NCBI RefSeq assembly: GCF_042650565.1
Contig: NZ_JBHSBH010000012.1
Span: 310,001 to 374,000, forward strand
Length of the DNA: 64,000 bases
Direction: 5' to 3'
Source: Nocardiopsis_B sediminis
Lineage (GTDB): Bacteria; Actinomycetota; Actinomycetes; Streptosporangiales; Streptosporangiaceae
Below are positions 49,409 to 57,054 of this stretch, piece by piece (within the stretch, counting starts at the first letter, position 1; every line of letters starts with the position of its first letter). A model generated the notes under the pieces. That model was given only the letters and a program-made list of their open reading frames with translations. It made no database searches and was not told the origin of the DNA. The translations under genes and the position numbers were made by a program.

Positions 49409-50008
49409 ATGACCATCGTCTCGATCGAGCCCGCCACCCCGGATCGGTGGGACGACCTGGAGCGGCTGTTCGGGCGGACCGGAGCCTACGGCCATTGCTG
49501 GTGCGCGTACTTCCGCCGCCGCGCGAAGGACTTCACCGCCAGCGTGTCCTGCGCCCCCGCAGAGCGGGGCACCGGCAACCGTGAGGAGCTGCGCCGGCTG
49601 ACCCTGGAGGGCCGGGTCCCCGGGCTGCTGGCCTACGAGGACGGGCGGCCGTGCGGGTGGGTCTCCGTCGCGCCGCGCGACGACTACGTCCGCCTGTCGC
49701 GGTCTCGGTCGCTGCGCCCGGCCGACCCCGACGAGCCCGGCGTGTGGTCGGTCGTGTGCTTCTGGCTGCCCCCGCGCCGCCGCCGTAAGGGGCTGGGAGC
49801 CCAGCTCCTCGACGCCGCTGTGGAGTACGCGCGCGACGGCGGCGGCCGGGTGCTGGAGGCCTATCCCGTCGACACCGCGGGCGGGCGCGCCCCCAGCGCC
49901 GAGGTCTACACCGGGACCGTGCGCATGTTCCAGAAGGCCGGCTTCTCCTGCTCCGCCCACCCCGCCAGCGGCCGCCCCATCGCCCGCCTGCCCCTCAAGG
50001 CCGACTAG
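49409..50008 (+). CDS. GNAT-family N-acetyltransferase
   Basis: A 199-residue protein with N-terminal GHCWCAYFRRRAKDF, a beta4 strand VWSVVCFWLPPRRRRKGLGA (V-x-x-x-x-RxKGxGA acetyl-CoA loop) and an MFQKAGF C-terminal motif. This subgroup, with paired cysteines near the N-terminus, is common in actinobacteria and its substrates are unknown. ATG 49409 is preceded by GAGGGGGTCAG. Monocistronic, followed by a 19-base-stem terminator. Confidence 0.88.
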   Translation: MTIVSIEPATPDRWDDLERLFGRTGAYGHCWCAYFRRRAKDFTASVSCAPAERGTGNREELRRLTLEGRVPGLLAYEDGRPCGWVSVAPRDDYVRLSRSRSLRPADPDEPGVWSVVCFWLPPRRRRKGLGAQLLDAAVEYARDGGGRVLEAYPVDTAGGRAPSAEVYTGTVRMFQKAGFSCSAHPASGRPIARLPLKAD

Positions 50009-50049
50009 CTCGGACCCCTTCGGCGGGCCGGAACCGGTGCCGCAGCGCA

Positions 50050-50093
50050 GGACGCCCCCGTCGGCCGGATCGTGCCGGCCGACGGGGGCGTCC
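50050..50093. terminator. Bidirectional terminator
   Basis: A perfect 19-base stem (50050-50068 with 50075-50093) with a 6-base loop, between the converging GNAT gene and the small secreted-peptide gene. Confidence 0.85.
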
Positions 50094-50116
50094 CCCCGTT
50101 ATGAAGATCCCTGGGA

Positions 50117-50350
50117 TCAGCGGGTGGAGACGGCCCCGCCTTCGAGCTCCGCGTACCCGGTCTCCTCCTCGTGGTCGGAGAGACCGAACCCGTGGGGGGC
50201 GTAGCCCACGTTGAAGGTGTCGCTGGAGTGGTAGCCCGCCTTCCCCTGTCAGGCGGCGGCGTCGACGTCGGCGGAGGCGGTGCCCGCCATGCCGATCAGA
50301 GCGGGGACGATGATTGCGGAACCGAGGAGGACGCGCTTCATGTTCTGCAT
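50117..50350 (-). pseudogene. Secreted small peptide gene with in-frame TGA
   Basis: ATG 50350 (or ATG 50341) opens a signal peptide (MKRVLLGSAIIVPALIGMAG, then TASA) and the start of a mature peptide (DVDAAA). A TGA at 50249-50251 interrupts it. In the same frame another 43 codons follow (QGKAGYHSSDTFNVGYAPHG, then FGLSDHEEETGYAELEGG) to a TGA just before a strong terminator. Composition and frame agree across the stop. It is either a recent nonsense mutation, a sequencing error or programmed readthrough. No family is recognised. Confidence 0.6.
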
Positions 50351-50734
50351 TTCGATCCTTTGCGCTTGTGATGCGAGGGAATTTCGCTGCTGCTTCTCGC
50401 TCCGGTGCGATCACTTCTTAACGAGGTGAAGCCTGTGCGGGCCCTGCACGGTGGAAGATCTCGCCACCTGCGGCCGCCCCCAATCACGAACCCGGAAGTG
50501 ATCCAGGTCACCCGGCGTGCGATTCGGTGGAATAAGGGCGAAAGGCGCTCCCGACTGGTGCAATATCTGGCGACAAAATGCCTTCTGTTCCGCTTGCTGC
50601 ACGGAGATTTCCCCCGTTTTTCAGGCGGCAGAATAGGTGATTTCCAATCGTGGCCGAATTCGGTCGCTCGGGTGCTTTCCCGGCATGGCCCGGCTGGGGT
50701 GGGTCCGGCCCCGGCGGCGGGCGGCTCGGCGTTG
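50351..50734. other. Upstream region of the secreted-peptide gene, no gene seen
   Basis: About 380 bases with somewhat higher A+T than the surroundings, including runs such as CCCCCGTTTTTC. Open frames lack binding sites. It should hold the leftward promoter of the secreted-peptide gene. Confidence 0.4.
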
Positions 50735-50753
50735 CATACCCCATGGGGGTATG
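50735..50753. promoter_or_regulatory. CsoR-type copper operator
   Basis: CATACCCC-ATG-GGGGTATG is a perfect 8-base inverted repeat with a 3-base spacer and fits the TACCCC/GGGGTA boxes bound by CsoR repressors. It lies about 100 bases before copZ. Confidence 0.8.
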
Positions 50754-50850
50754 GTAATCCTGATGGTGCCGCTGGATGCGGGGCCCGCCCGCAGCGGGCG
50801 GCGACGGGCGTGCACAGCGCCGTCGCGAACGAGCACACGAGGAGGCGGAT

Positions 50851-51066
50851 ATGTCCGTCGGTACGAGCACGGTCTACGAGGTCGAGGGCATGACCTGCGG
50901 GCACTGCGCCCAGTCGGTGAGCCGTGAGGTCGGCGCGGTGCCCGGGGTCAGCGGCGTCGACGTCGACGTCGCGACCGGCCGGGTCACCGTGACCGGTGAC
51001 GGCCCGGTGGACGCCGCGCTGGTCCGCGCGGCCGTCGACGAGGCCGGCTACACGGTGAAGGGCTGA
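50851..51066 (+). CDS. copZ: CopZ-like copper chaperone
   Basis: A 71-residue HMA-domain protein with the metal site GMTCGHCAQSV (CxxC) and the C-terminal DEAGYTVKG. It binds Cu(I) and hands it to exporters. A GGAGG lies close upstream of ATG 50851 and a CsoR-type operator is about 100 bases away, so copper induction is likely. Unusually, no CopA ATPase or csoR gene follows. The next element is a terminator. Confidence 0.92.
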   Translation: MSVGTSTVYEVEGMTCGHCAQSVSREVGAVPGVSGVDVDVATGRVTVTGDGPVDAALVRAAVDEAGYTVKG

Positions 51067-51101
51067 GCGCGAAGACCCCGGGTGCGGCCCCCCAGGTATG
51101 A

Positions 51102-51131
51102 CGACGGCCCCCGCTGCGGCGGGGGCCGTCG
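51102..51131 (+). terminator. Terminator after copZ
   Basis: CGACGGCCCCCGC (51102-51114) pairs perfectly with 51119-51131 around a TGCG loop, 36 bases after the copZ stop. Confidence 0.85.
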
Positions 51132-51217
51132 CCGCGTTTCGGACGTCCGCGGGGGGCGCACGGTGCGGTGGACGCTGAGTGGCCGTCCGGTTGCGGCACT
51201 CCTTTCCCGGTGCGGGC

Positions 51218-51241
51218 GAACGCGCTAGGGTTTCGACCCGG
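51218..51241 (+). promoter_or_regulatory. Candidate promoter, second copy of the CTAGGGTT motif
   Basis: GAACGCGCTAGGGTTTCGACC is nearly the same as the sequence upstream of the drug exporter at 16745-16766 (two extra bases here). It lies about 130 bases before the CYP157-like gene. Confidence 0.4.
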
Positions 51242-51371
51242 ACATCCCGTCCCGCACGGGTTTCGGTGACCCCGGACCGGGCGGTGGCGCCGATCCGGCT
51301 GCCCGAACGCCCACCATCCCCCCGTCCACTTCCCGCCTTCGACCGCCGATGATGAGCGAGGAACGATCCGA

Positions 51372-52712
51372 GTGACCACCCCTCCATGCCCGTATGCCGC
51401 GCTGTACGAGCCCGAATTCCACGCCGACCCTCACACCGTCAACGAGCGGCTGCGCAAGGAGTACGGCCCCGTCATCCCCGTCGAGCTGGAGCCCGGGGTG
51501 CGGGGCTGGTCGGTGATCGACTACGCGACGCTGATCGCCTGGTGCCGCGATACCCGCACCTTCAGCCGCGACTCCCGCCGCTGGCGTGACTGGCGCGAGG
51601 GCAGGGTCGCCGACGGCTCCGGGACGCTCGGCATGATGATGCGCCGTCCCAACGTGCTCTTCGCCGACGGCGCCGAGCACCAGCGGCTGCGTCGCGCCGT
51701 CACCGACAGCCTCGCGGCGATGGACGCCACGGCACTGACCGAGGTCGCGCGGGCCTCGGCGAATCAGCTCGTCGACGCCTTCTGCGAGCGCGGCGAGGCC
51801 GAGATCCTGGAGGACTACGCCCGGCTGCTCCCGTTCCTGGTGATCAACCACCTCTTCGGGTTCGAGGAGGAGAACGCCCGGCGCTTCGCGGTCGCGATGC
51901 GCGACCTGTTCGACGGGATCGACGTCGAACGGTCCAACGCGGAGCTGGAACGCGTGGCCTCCGCCGAGATCACCCGCAAGCGCAGGCAGCCCGGCAAGGA
52001 CGTCACCACCGGCCTGCTGGAGCACCGCGCGGAGCTGGCCGACGAAGAGATCCTCCAGCACCTCGTGCTCATCGTGGGTGCGGGCAACGAGCCCACCGCC
52101 AACCTCATCGCCAACGCCATGCGCATCCTGCTGACCGACCGCGACCTCGGCGACGACGTCGCCGGGTCGCGCACGAGCATCGAGGACGCGGTCGACCGCG
52201 TGCTGTGGACCGACTCCCCGTTGACCAACTACCCCGTCATGTACCCGACCTCCGATATCCCCCTGGCCAACGGACAGGAGATCAAGGAGGGCGAGCCCGT
52301 CATGCTCGGCTATGCCGCCGCCAACAGGAGCGTGGCCCATGAGTACGCCGAGAGCATGGGTTCCGCGCCCAACCGCGCGCACCTTGCGTTCGGCGTGGGG
52401 CCGCACCGCTGCCCTGCCCAGGACACCGCGATCATGATCGCGACCACGGGCTTGCGCACCCTCCTGCGCCGCCTCCCCGGGCTGCGGCTCGCCGTGGCGC
52501 CCGACGAGCTGGAGTGGCGGGTGTCGATCTTCGCCCGGTCGCTGACCCGGCTCCCGGTCGCGTTCGATCCCCAAGCCCCCCTCGAGGAAGGAACGCCGTG
52601 GAAACAGTCACCCTCGTCCCCGGAGACCTCCACCGCCAGTCCGGACACCTCCGCGCCCTCGGGCCGGTCGTCCCTGTCGAACTTCCTGGCCAGGTTGATG
52701 CGTGGGCGGTGA
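51372..52712 (+). CDS. CYP157-like cytochrome P450 lacking the ExxR motif
   Basis: A 446-residue P450 with an I-helix AGNEPT (about 237-242) and a heme loop FGVGPHRCP (Cys347). The K-helix reads AVDRVLWTD: where ExxR is expected there is R276-x-x-W279. Replacement of the Arg by Trp is known from the CYP157 family of Streptomyces (EQSLW). CYP157 genes typically precede CYP154 genes, as here. The last 38 or so residues (SPSSPETSTASPDTSAPS, then SNFLARLMRGR) lie in a 115-base overlap with the next gene and look like an acquired extension. GTG start at 51372. Substrate unknown. Confidence 0.88.
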   Translation: MTTPPCPYAALYEPEFHADPHTVNERLRKEYGPVIPVELEPGVRGWSVIDYATLIAWCRDTRTFSRDSRRWRDWREGRVADGSGTLGMMMRRPNVLFADGAEHQRLRRAVTDSLAAMDATALTEVARASANQLVDAFCERGEAEILEDYARLLPFLVINHLFGFEEENARRFAVAMRDLFDGIDVERSNAELERVASAEITRKRRQPGKDVTTGLLEHRAELADEEILQHLVLIVGAGNEPTANLIANAMRILLTDRDLGDDVAGSRTSIEDAVDRVLWTDSPLTNYPVMYPTSDIPLANGQEIKEGEPVMLGYAAANRSVAHEYAESMGSAPNRAHLAFGVGPHRCPAQDTAIMIATTGLRTLLRRLPGLRLAVAPDELEWRVSIFARSLTRLPVAFDPQAPLEEGTPWKQSPSSPETSTASPDTSAPSGRSSLSNFLARLMRGR

Positions 52713-53803
52713 CGCACCACTCGGCGGTCATGGAGGTGCTCACGCACCCCGCGGTCAAGAAGAACCCCAAGCACTGGCGGGCGTGGCGCAACGGCGAGAT
52801 CCCGCCGGACTGGCAGCTCATCTCGTGGGTGGCCAACGAGAACATGCTCGCCCGCGACGATGAGGACCACACGCGGCTGCGCAAGCTCGTCTCCAAGGCG
52901 TTCACCCCGCGGCGGGTCGAGAAGATGCGCGCGCGGATCGAGGAGATCGTCGACGGCCTGATCGACCGCATGGCCGACACCGTCGCGGCGGGCGGCAACG
53001 AGGTCGGGCTGAAGGAGGCGCTGGCGCTGCCGCTCCCGCTGACGGTCACCGGCGACCTCTTCGGGGTCGAGGGCGACGACCGTCGCGCCGACCTCCAGCG
53101 CCTCATCTTCAACGTCTTCGACCAGTCCATCACCCCCGAGGTCGCGCTCGCCACCCACATGGAGATGCAGCGGTTCCTCGGCGATCTGGTGGCGCGCAAG
53201 CGCGCGGAGCCCGGCGACGACATGACCTCCGCCCTTATCCTGGCCCGCGATGAGGAGGACCGGCTCAGCGAATCCGAGCTGGTGTGGACGCTCATCCTCA
53301 TCATCGGCGCCGGGTTCGAGACCACGATGAACCTCATCGTCAACGCGGTGCGGGCGCTGCTGACCCACCCCGACCAGCTCCGCCTGGTGCTCGACGGCAC
53401 GCACACGTGGAGCGACGTCATCGAGGAGACCCTGCGCTGGAACACCTCGATCCACAACATCCCGCTCCGCTACGCGGCCGAGGACCTCGACGTCCAGGGG
53501 ACGGTCATCAGGGAGGGCGACGCGATCCTGGTGTCCTACGGGGCGGCCGGGCGCGACCCGGGCGAGCACGGCGACACCGCCCACCTGTTCGACATCACGC
53601 GCGAGGACAAGACCCACGTCGCGTTCTCGCACGGCGCCCACTACTGCCTCGGGGCCAGCCTGGCCCGCATGCAGATCGGGATCGCCCTGCCCAAGCTGTG
53701 GGAGCGTTTCCCCGGCCTGGCCCTCGCCCCCGCGGAGACGGAGGACATCCCCTCCATCGTCTCCAGCGGCCTCACCGAGCTGCCGGTCCTCCTCAAGGGC
53801 TGA
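52598..53803 (+). CDS. CYP154-like cytochrome P450
   Basis: A 401-residue P450 with normal signatures: I-helix GAGFETT (about 237-243), ExxR in EETLR (Glu277, Arg280) and heme loop FSHGAHYCLG (Cys350). GTG 52598 has GGAAGG seven bases upstream and lies 115 bases inside the preceding P450 gene in another frame, so the two are strongly coupled. CYP154 enzymes of Streptomyces oxidise steroids and aromatic compounds. In conservon operons they pair with CYP157. No conservon genes (sensor kinase, roadblock, DUF742, GTPase) are present here. Confidence 0.92.
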   Translation: METVTLVPGDLHRQSGHLRALGPVVPVELPGQVDAWAVTHHSAVMEVLTHPAVKKNPKHWRAWRNGEIPPDWQLISWVANENMLARDDEDHTRLRKLVSKAFTPRRVEKMRARIEEIVDGLIDRMADTVAAGGNEVGLKEALALPLPLTVTGDLFGVEGDDRRADLQRLIFNVFDQSITPEVALATHMEMQRFLGDLVARKRAEPGDDMTSALILARDEEDRLSESELVWTLILIIGAGFETTMNLIVNAVRALLTHPDQLRLVLDGTHTWSDVIEETLRWNTSIHNIPLRYAAEDLDVQGTVIREGDAILVSYGAAGRDPGEHGDTAHLFDITREDKTHVAFSHGAHYCLGASLARMQIGIALPKLWERFPGLALAPAETEDIPSIVSSGLTELPVLLKG

Positions 53804-53830
53804 GCACGGCGGCATCGCCCGCAGCGCGCC

Positions 53831-53867
53831 GAAGGGCTCCGTGGACGGTACGTCCACGGAGCCCTTC
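53831..53867 (+). terminator. Terminator after the P450 pair
   Basis: A perfect 17-base stem (53831-53847 with 53851-53867) with a GTA loop, 27 bases after the stop. It is the strongest hairpin in the window. Confidence 0.92.
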
Positions 53868-53894
53868 GACGCACCGGGGGAACGGACACGGAAA

Positions 53895-53925
53895 GGCGGC
53901 CCCCGGGGACGGACCGGGGGCCGCC
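53895..53925. terminator. Second hairpin between convergent genes
   Basis: GGCGGCCCCCGG (53895-53906) pairs with 53914-53925 around a 7-base loop, just before the end of the leftward kinase-like gene. It probably terminates that gene. Confidence 0.8.
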
Positions 53926-53938
53926 ACCCGGCGGCGGG

Positions 53939-54607
53939 CTAGGCCGAGACGCGCTCGGCCGTGCCGCCGCCGGCGTCCGCCCGATGCAGGCCCTCGATCC
54001 AGTCGATGACCTGGTCGGCGGTGGAGGTGACGGGGGCGTCGGTGGTGTCGAGCAGCGTCATCGGGGGCGCCATCTCGTGGGCGGTCTCCCGGATCCAGGC
54101 GGTGTAGTCGAGCATCTCCGCGATGCGTGGCTCGTCCCACTGCCGCCAGGCCGGCCGGGCGCGCAGCCGTGCGGCGAGCACCTCGGGATCGCACATCAGC
54201 GCCAGGTAGCGGATGTCGGAGAACAACGAGCGCTCGGGCAGGCGCTCGAACTCGGGCGGCACGACGGTCCCGCAGAGCACGACCGGGCGGCCGTTCTGCT
54301 GGATCATCGACGCCATGCGCAGCCACGTCGAGCGGAACAGCCGGTGCTCGCCGTCGTGGTCGTCGCGCAGGCCGGCGGTCCACAGCAGGTCCTGCTCCAG
54401 CACGACGAAGCGGTCGGCGAGGCGCTGGAGCAGCAGGTGCGCCACGGTGGACTTGCCGGTGCCGCTGGGACCGGTGACGCAGTACAGCGGAAGCCGCCGG
54501 AAGGGGCGCCGGTGGCCGCACTCGGTGCAGCGGACCACCGGCACTGCGGGCTCCACGACGGGCTCATCGGTGCGCGCCCCGCAGCGCGCGCAGATCAACA
54601 GGTTCAC
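53939..54607 (-). CDS. P-loop kinase-like protein with zinc ribbon
   Basis: A 222-residue protein. The N-terminus has two cysteine pairs (CARCGART and CTECGHRR) forming a zinc-ribbon-like module, followed by a P-loop GPSGTGKST (about residues 46-54) and a nucleotide-kinase-like lid and aspartate network (CDPEVLAARLRARP, DEPRIAEMLDY). It resembles adenylylsulfate/nucleoside-kinase-fold AAA proteins seen in actinobacteria. The substrate is unknown. GTG start at 54607. The zinc-ribbon protein gene ends upstream (54962 side), 16 bases away. Confidence 0.8.
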   Translation of the reverse strand: MNLLICARCGARTDEPVVEPAVPVVRCTECGHRRPFRRLPLYCVTGPSGTGKSTVAHLLLQRLADRFVVLEQDLLWTAGLRDDHDGEHRLFRSTWLRMASMIQQNGRPVVLCGTVVPPEFERLPERSLFSDIRYLALMCDPEVLAARLRARPAWRQWDEPRIAEMLDYTAWIRETAHEMAPPMTLLDTTDAPVTSTADQVIDWIEGLHRADAGGGTAERVSA

Positions 54608-54622
54608 AGGGATCCACCGGGA

Positions 54623-54961
54623 TCAGTCGAAGAGGTTCTCCAGGAAGCTCTTGCGGCGTCGGTAGGGGCGGGGGGAGTCGGAGTAGCCGCCGCGGTAGGG
54701 GCGGGGGGAGTCGTGGTGGCCGCCGTGGAACGGCCCCGGGGAGTCGCTGCGCCCCCGGTAGCCGCGGGGGGAGTCGGCGTGCGGCCGGCCCCCGCCGTAG
54801 GCGGGCGGAGCCGCCGGGGCGCCGTAGTGGCGCTGTTCGGCGCGCAGGATCTGCTCAAGCTCCCCATGGTCGAGGAAGATCCCGCGGCAGTGGGTGCACT
54901 GCTCCAAGTGGATCCCCATGCGGTCAAAGGTCGTCATCTGGCTTTGGCACTTTGGGCACAT
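54623..54961 (-). CDS. zf-TFIIB-type zinc-ribbon protein with Pro/Tyr/Arg repeats
   Basis: A 112-residue protein beginning MCPKCQSQM, with a second pair in CTHCRGIFLDHGELEQIL. This is the CPxC...CxxCxGxWLDxGEL module of the zf-TFIIB family, here with Phe for Trp. The second half is repeats of (D)SPRPYRGG, likely disordered and possibly RNA-binding. ATG 54961 is preferred. The in-frame GTG at 54964 is equally possible. It probably forms an operon with the P-loop kinase gene 16 bases downstream. Confidence 0.85.
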   Translation of the reverse strand: MCPKCQSQMTTFDRMGIHLEQCTHCRGIFLDHGELEQILRAEQRHYGAPAAPPAYGGGRPHADSPRGYRGRSDSPGPFHGGHHDSPRPYRGGYSDSPRPYRRRKSFLENLFD

Positions 54962-55331
54962 CACGGCGTCATCGTATTCGGCCTCCTGCTGTGCTCCGGG
55001 TAAAAACCGTGCGACTCCCGGTGGAGGCCCGATGCCGTCGCCACCGGCCGGGGCGGCCCCGCCCTCGGGCACCCGGCGGCCCGGGACCGCTTCCCGCGGG
55101 ACGGGGCCGCTTCAGGCCAGCCGGATGAGGAATGTTTCACGCCATCCGGGGTACACCACACCGTTTCGGTGTCGGTGCAGATCAGTGTGGGCCCAGTGGG
55201 ACCCGTGCCGTCCGGCGCGGCCCCCCGGGGAGCCGGTTCCGGCGCCTCGTGCCGGCCGCGTGCTCATAAAATCGCGTGGGTGGCCCGGACTCGCGGGTGC
55301 CGCCCCCACCCGATCTGAGGAACCCTCACGC
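54962..55331. other. Divergent promoter region, no gene seen
   Basis: About 370 bases between the divergent zinc-ribbon and kinase genes. It contains a short AT-richer block (GGTAAAAACC near 55000) and ATGAGGAATGTTTCAC near 55125. No credible open frame and no strong hairpin was seen. Confidence 0.4.
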
Positions 55332-57026
55332 ATGAGCACTGAGCAATCTGAGCCCGGTCGGCTGCTCGCCCGGCGCTATCGGCTGACCGAGCCGATCGGC
55401 GAAGGCGGCATGGGCCGGGTCTGGCAGGGTGCCGACGAGCTGTTGGACCGCCCGGTCGCCATCAAGGAGCTCAGCATCCCGCCGCACCTCCCGCAGCACG
55501 AGATCGACGTGCTGCGCACCCGGATGCTGCGCGAGGCCCACAGCGCCGCCCAGCTCAGCCACCCCAGCATCATCACGGTCTACGACGTCGTCGAGACCGA
55601 CGACCGGCCGTGGATCGTCATGGAGCTGGTGCGCGGGCCCTCACTGGGCGACATCCTCAAGCGCGACGGCACGATGGCGCCCGAGCGCGCCGCCACGATC
55701 GGGCTCCAGGTGGCGGCGGCCCTGGCCGTGGCCCACGACCGCGGGATCGTGCACCGCGACATCAAGCCGGGCAACGTCCTCATCGCGGGCAAGCGCGCGG
55801 TGCTCACCGACTTCGGGATCGCCCGCGTCGAGGGCACCACCAACCTCACCCGCACCGGTCTGCTCGTGGGGTCGCCGGGCTACCTCGCCCCGGAACAGGC
55901 GCACGGCAGGAAGGCGACCCCGGCCACCGACATGTGGTCGCTGGGGGTCACCCTCTACCAGGCGGTGCAGGGGGTGACCCCCTTCGGCCGCGACACACCG
56001 GTCGCCACGCTCACCGCGATCGTGACCGAGGACGTCCCGCCTCCTGACGCCGCCGGTCCGCTGCGCCCGCTGCTGGAGCGGCTGCTCGACAAGGAGCCCG
56101 GCAACCGGCCCACGGTCCACGAGGCCGCGCGGATGCTGCACGAGGTGTCGGCCGCGGCGGCCCCGGCGGGCAAGAAGAAGCCGGCGAAGGCCAAGAAGGA
56201 GAAGAAGGAGCGCAAGGAGCGGGCGGCCGCGCCCGCACCGCCCCCCGGTCCCGGCCCCGAGGCCGGCGCCGCAGCGGCGCCGCCCGCCCCGCCGCAGCCG
56301 CCCGCCGGCGCCGCCCCGGCCGGGGCCCCGGCCCAGGGCCGATCCGGTGGGCAGGGCAGGTCCATCGCCCCCGTGGTCATCGCCGTCGTGCTCGCGCTGG
56401 CCCTCGCCGTCGGGGTCGGCTTCTGGCTGGGGGCCAACGGGGGCACCGAGGCCGAGCCGACCGGGTCCGAGGTCGCGGGCGACCCCGGCGCGGGGCAGGC
56501 CGGCGCCTCCCCGAGCCCGTCGGCGGAGGAGGAGGCGGCGGACGCCGGATCCGGCGACGGGGAGGAGGACGCGGAGGACGATGCCCCCGCGACCGCCCGC
56601 TACGAGGACGAGACCGGGTTCGCCCTCGACCTCCCCGACGGCTGGGAGCTCGACCGGCGCGAGGGCACCAGCGTGTTCTTCGACGTCCCCGGCGGCGGCT
56701 ATCTACAGATCGACCAGACCGACCAGCCCGCGGGCAACGCCAAGGACGACTGGGAGCGCCAGGAGGGCGCGATCTCCGGCAACTTCGCCGGCTACGACCT
56801 CGAGGGCATCGACGAACTCGACGAGGACTACCTCGACCGCTACATCAGCGCCGCCGACTGGGAGTTCACCTACGACGGCTCCGACGGCCGCATGCACGCG
56901 GTCAACCGCGCCTTCCACACCGAGGAGAAGGGCTACGCCCTGTTCCTGGTGTCCCCGGAGGCCGAATGGGACCGCAACCGCGCCCTCCTCGACCCCATGA
57001 CCGAGTCCTTCGAGCCCGCTTCCTGA
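55332..57026 (+). CDS. Transmembrane Ser/Thr protein kinase (Pkn family)
   Basis: A 564-residue kinase with a complete catalytic domain (about 16-270): glycine loop GEGGMG (23-28), Lys45 in VAIKEL, HRDIKPGN with Asp143, DFG (160-162) and APE. A Lys/Glu-rich and Pro/Ala-rich linker leads to one membrane helix (about 345-367). The extracellular part (about 430-564) is an unassigned sensor domain (TGFALDLPDGWELDRREG) rather than PASTA repeats. It contrasts with the pseudokinase at the left of the window. ATG 55332 was chosen. Upstream frame extensions are non-coding in composition. Confidence 0.92.
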   Translation: MSTEQSEPGRLLARRYRLTEPIGEGGMGRVWQGADELLDRPVAIKELSIPPHLPQHEIDVLRTRMLREAHSAAQLSHPSIITVYDVVETDDRPWIVMELVRGPSLGDILKRDGTMAPERAATIGLQVAAALAVAHDRGIVHRDIKPGNVLIAGKRAVLTDFGIARVEGTTNLTRTGLLVGSPGYLAPEQAHGRKATPATDMWSLGVTLYQAVQGVTPFGRDTPVATLTAIVTEDVPPPDAAGPLRPLLERLLDKEPGNRPTVHEAARMLHEVSAAAAPAGKKKPAKAKKEKKERKERAAAPAPPPGPGPEAGAAAAPPAPPQPPAGAAPAGAPAQGRSGGQGRSIAPVVIAVVLALALAVGVGFWLGANGGTEAEPTGSEVAGDPGAGQAGASPSPSAEEEAADAGSGDGEEDAEDDAPATARYEDETGFALDLPDGWELDRREGTSVFFDVPGGGYLQIDQTDQPAGNAKDDWERQEGAISGNFAGYDLEGIDELDEDYLDRYISAADWEFTYDGSDGRMHAVNRAFHTEEKGYALFLVSPEAEWDRNRALLDPMTESFEPAS

Positions 57027-57054
57027 GCCGGCGGCCCCGCCCGCTCCGGCCCCC

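Noticed and set aside
54894..55331. Upstream extension of the Ser/Thr kinase frame
   Set aside because: The extra residues are low-complexity and overlap the divergent zinc-ribbon gene. The internal ATG starts right before a normal kinase N-terminus.
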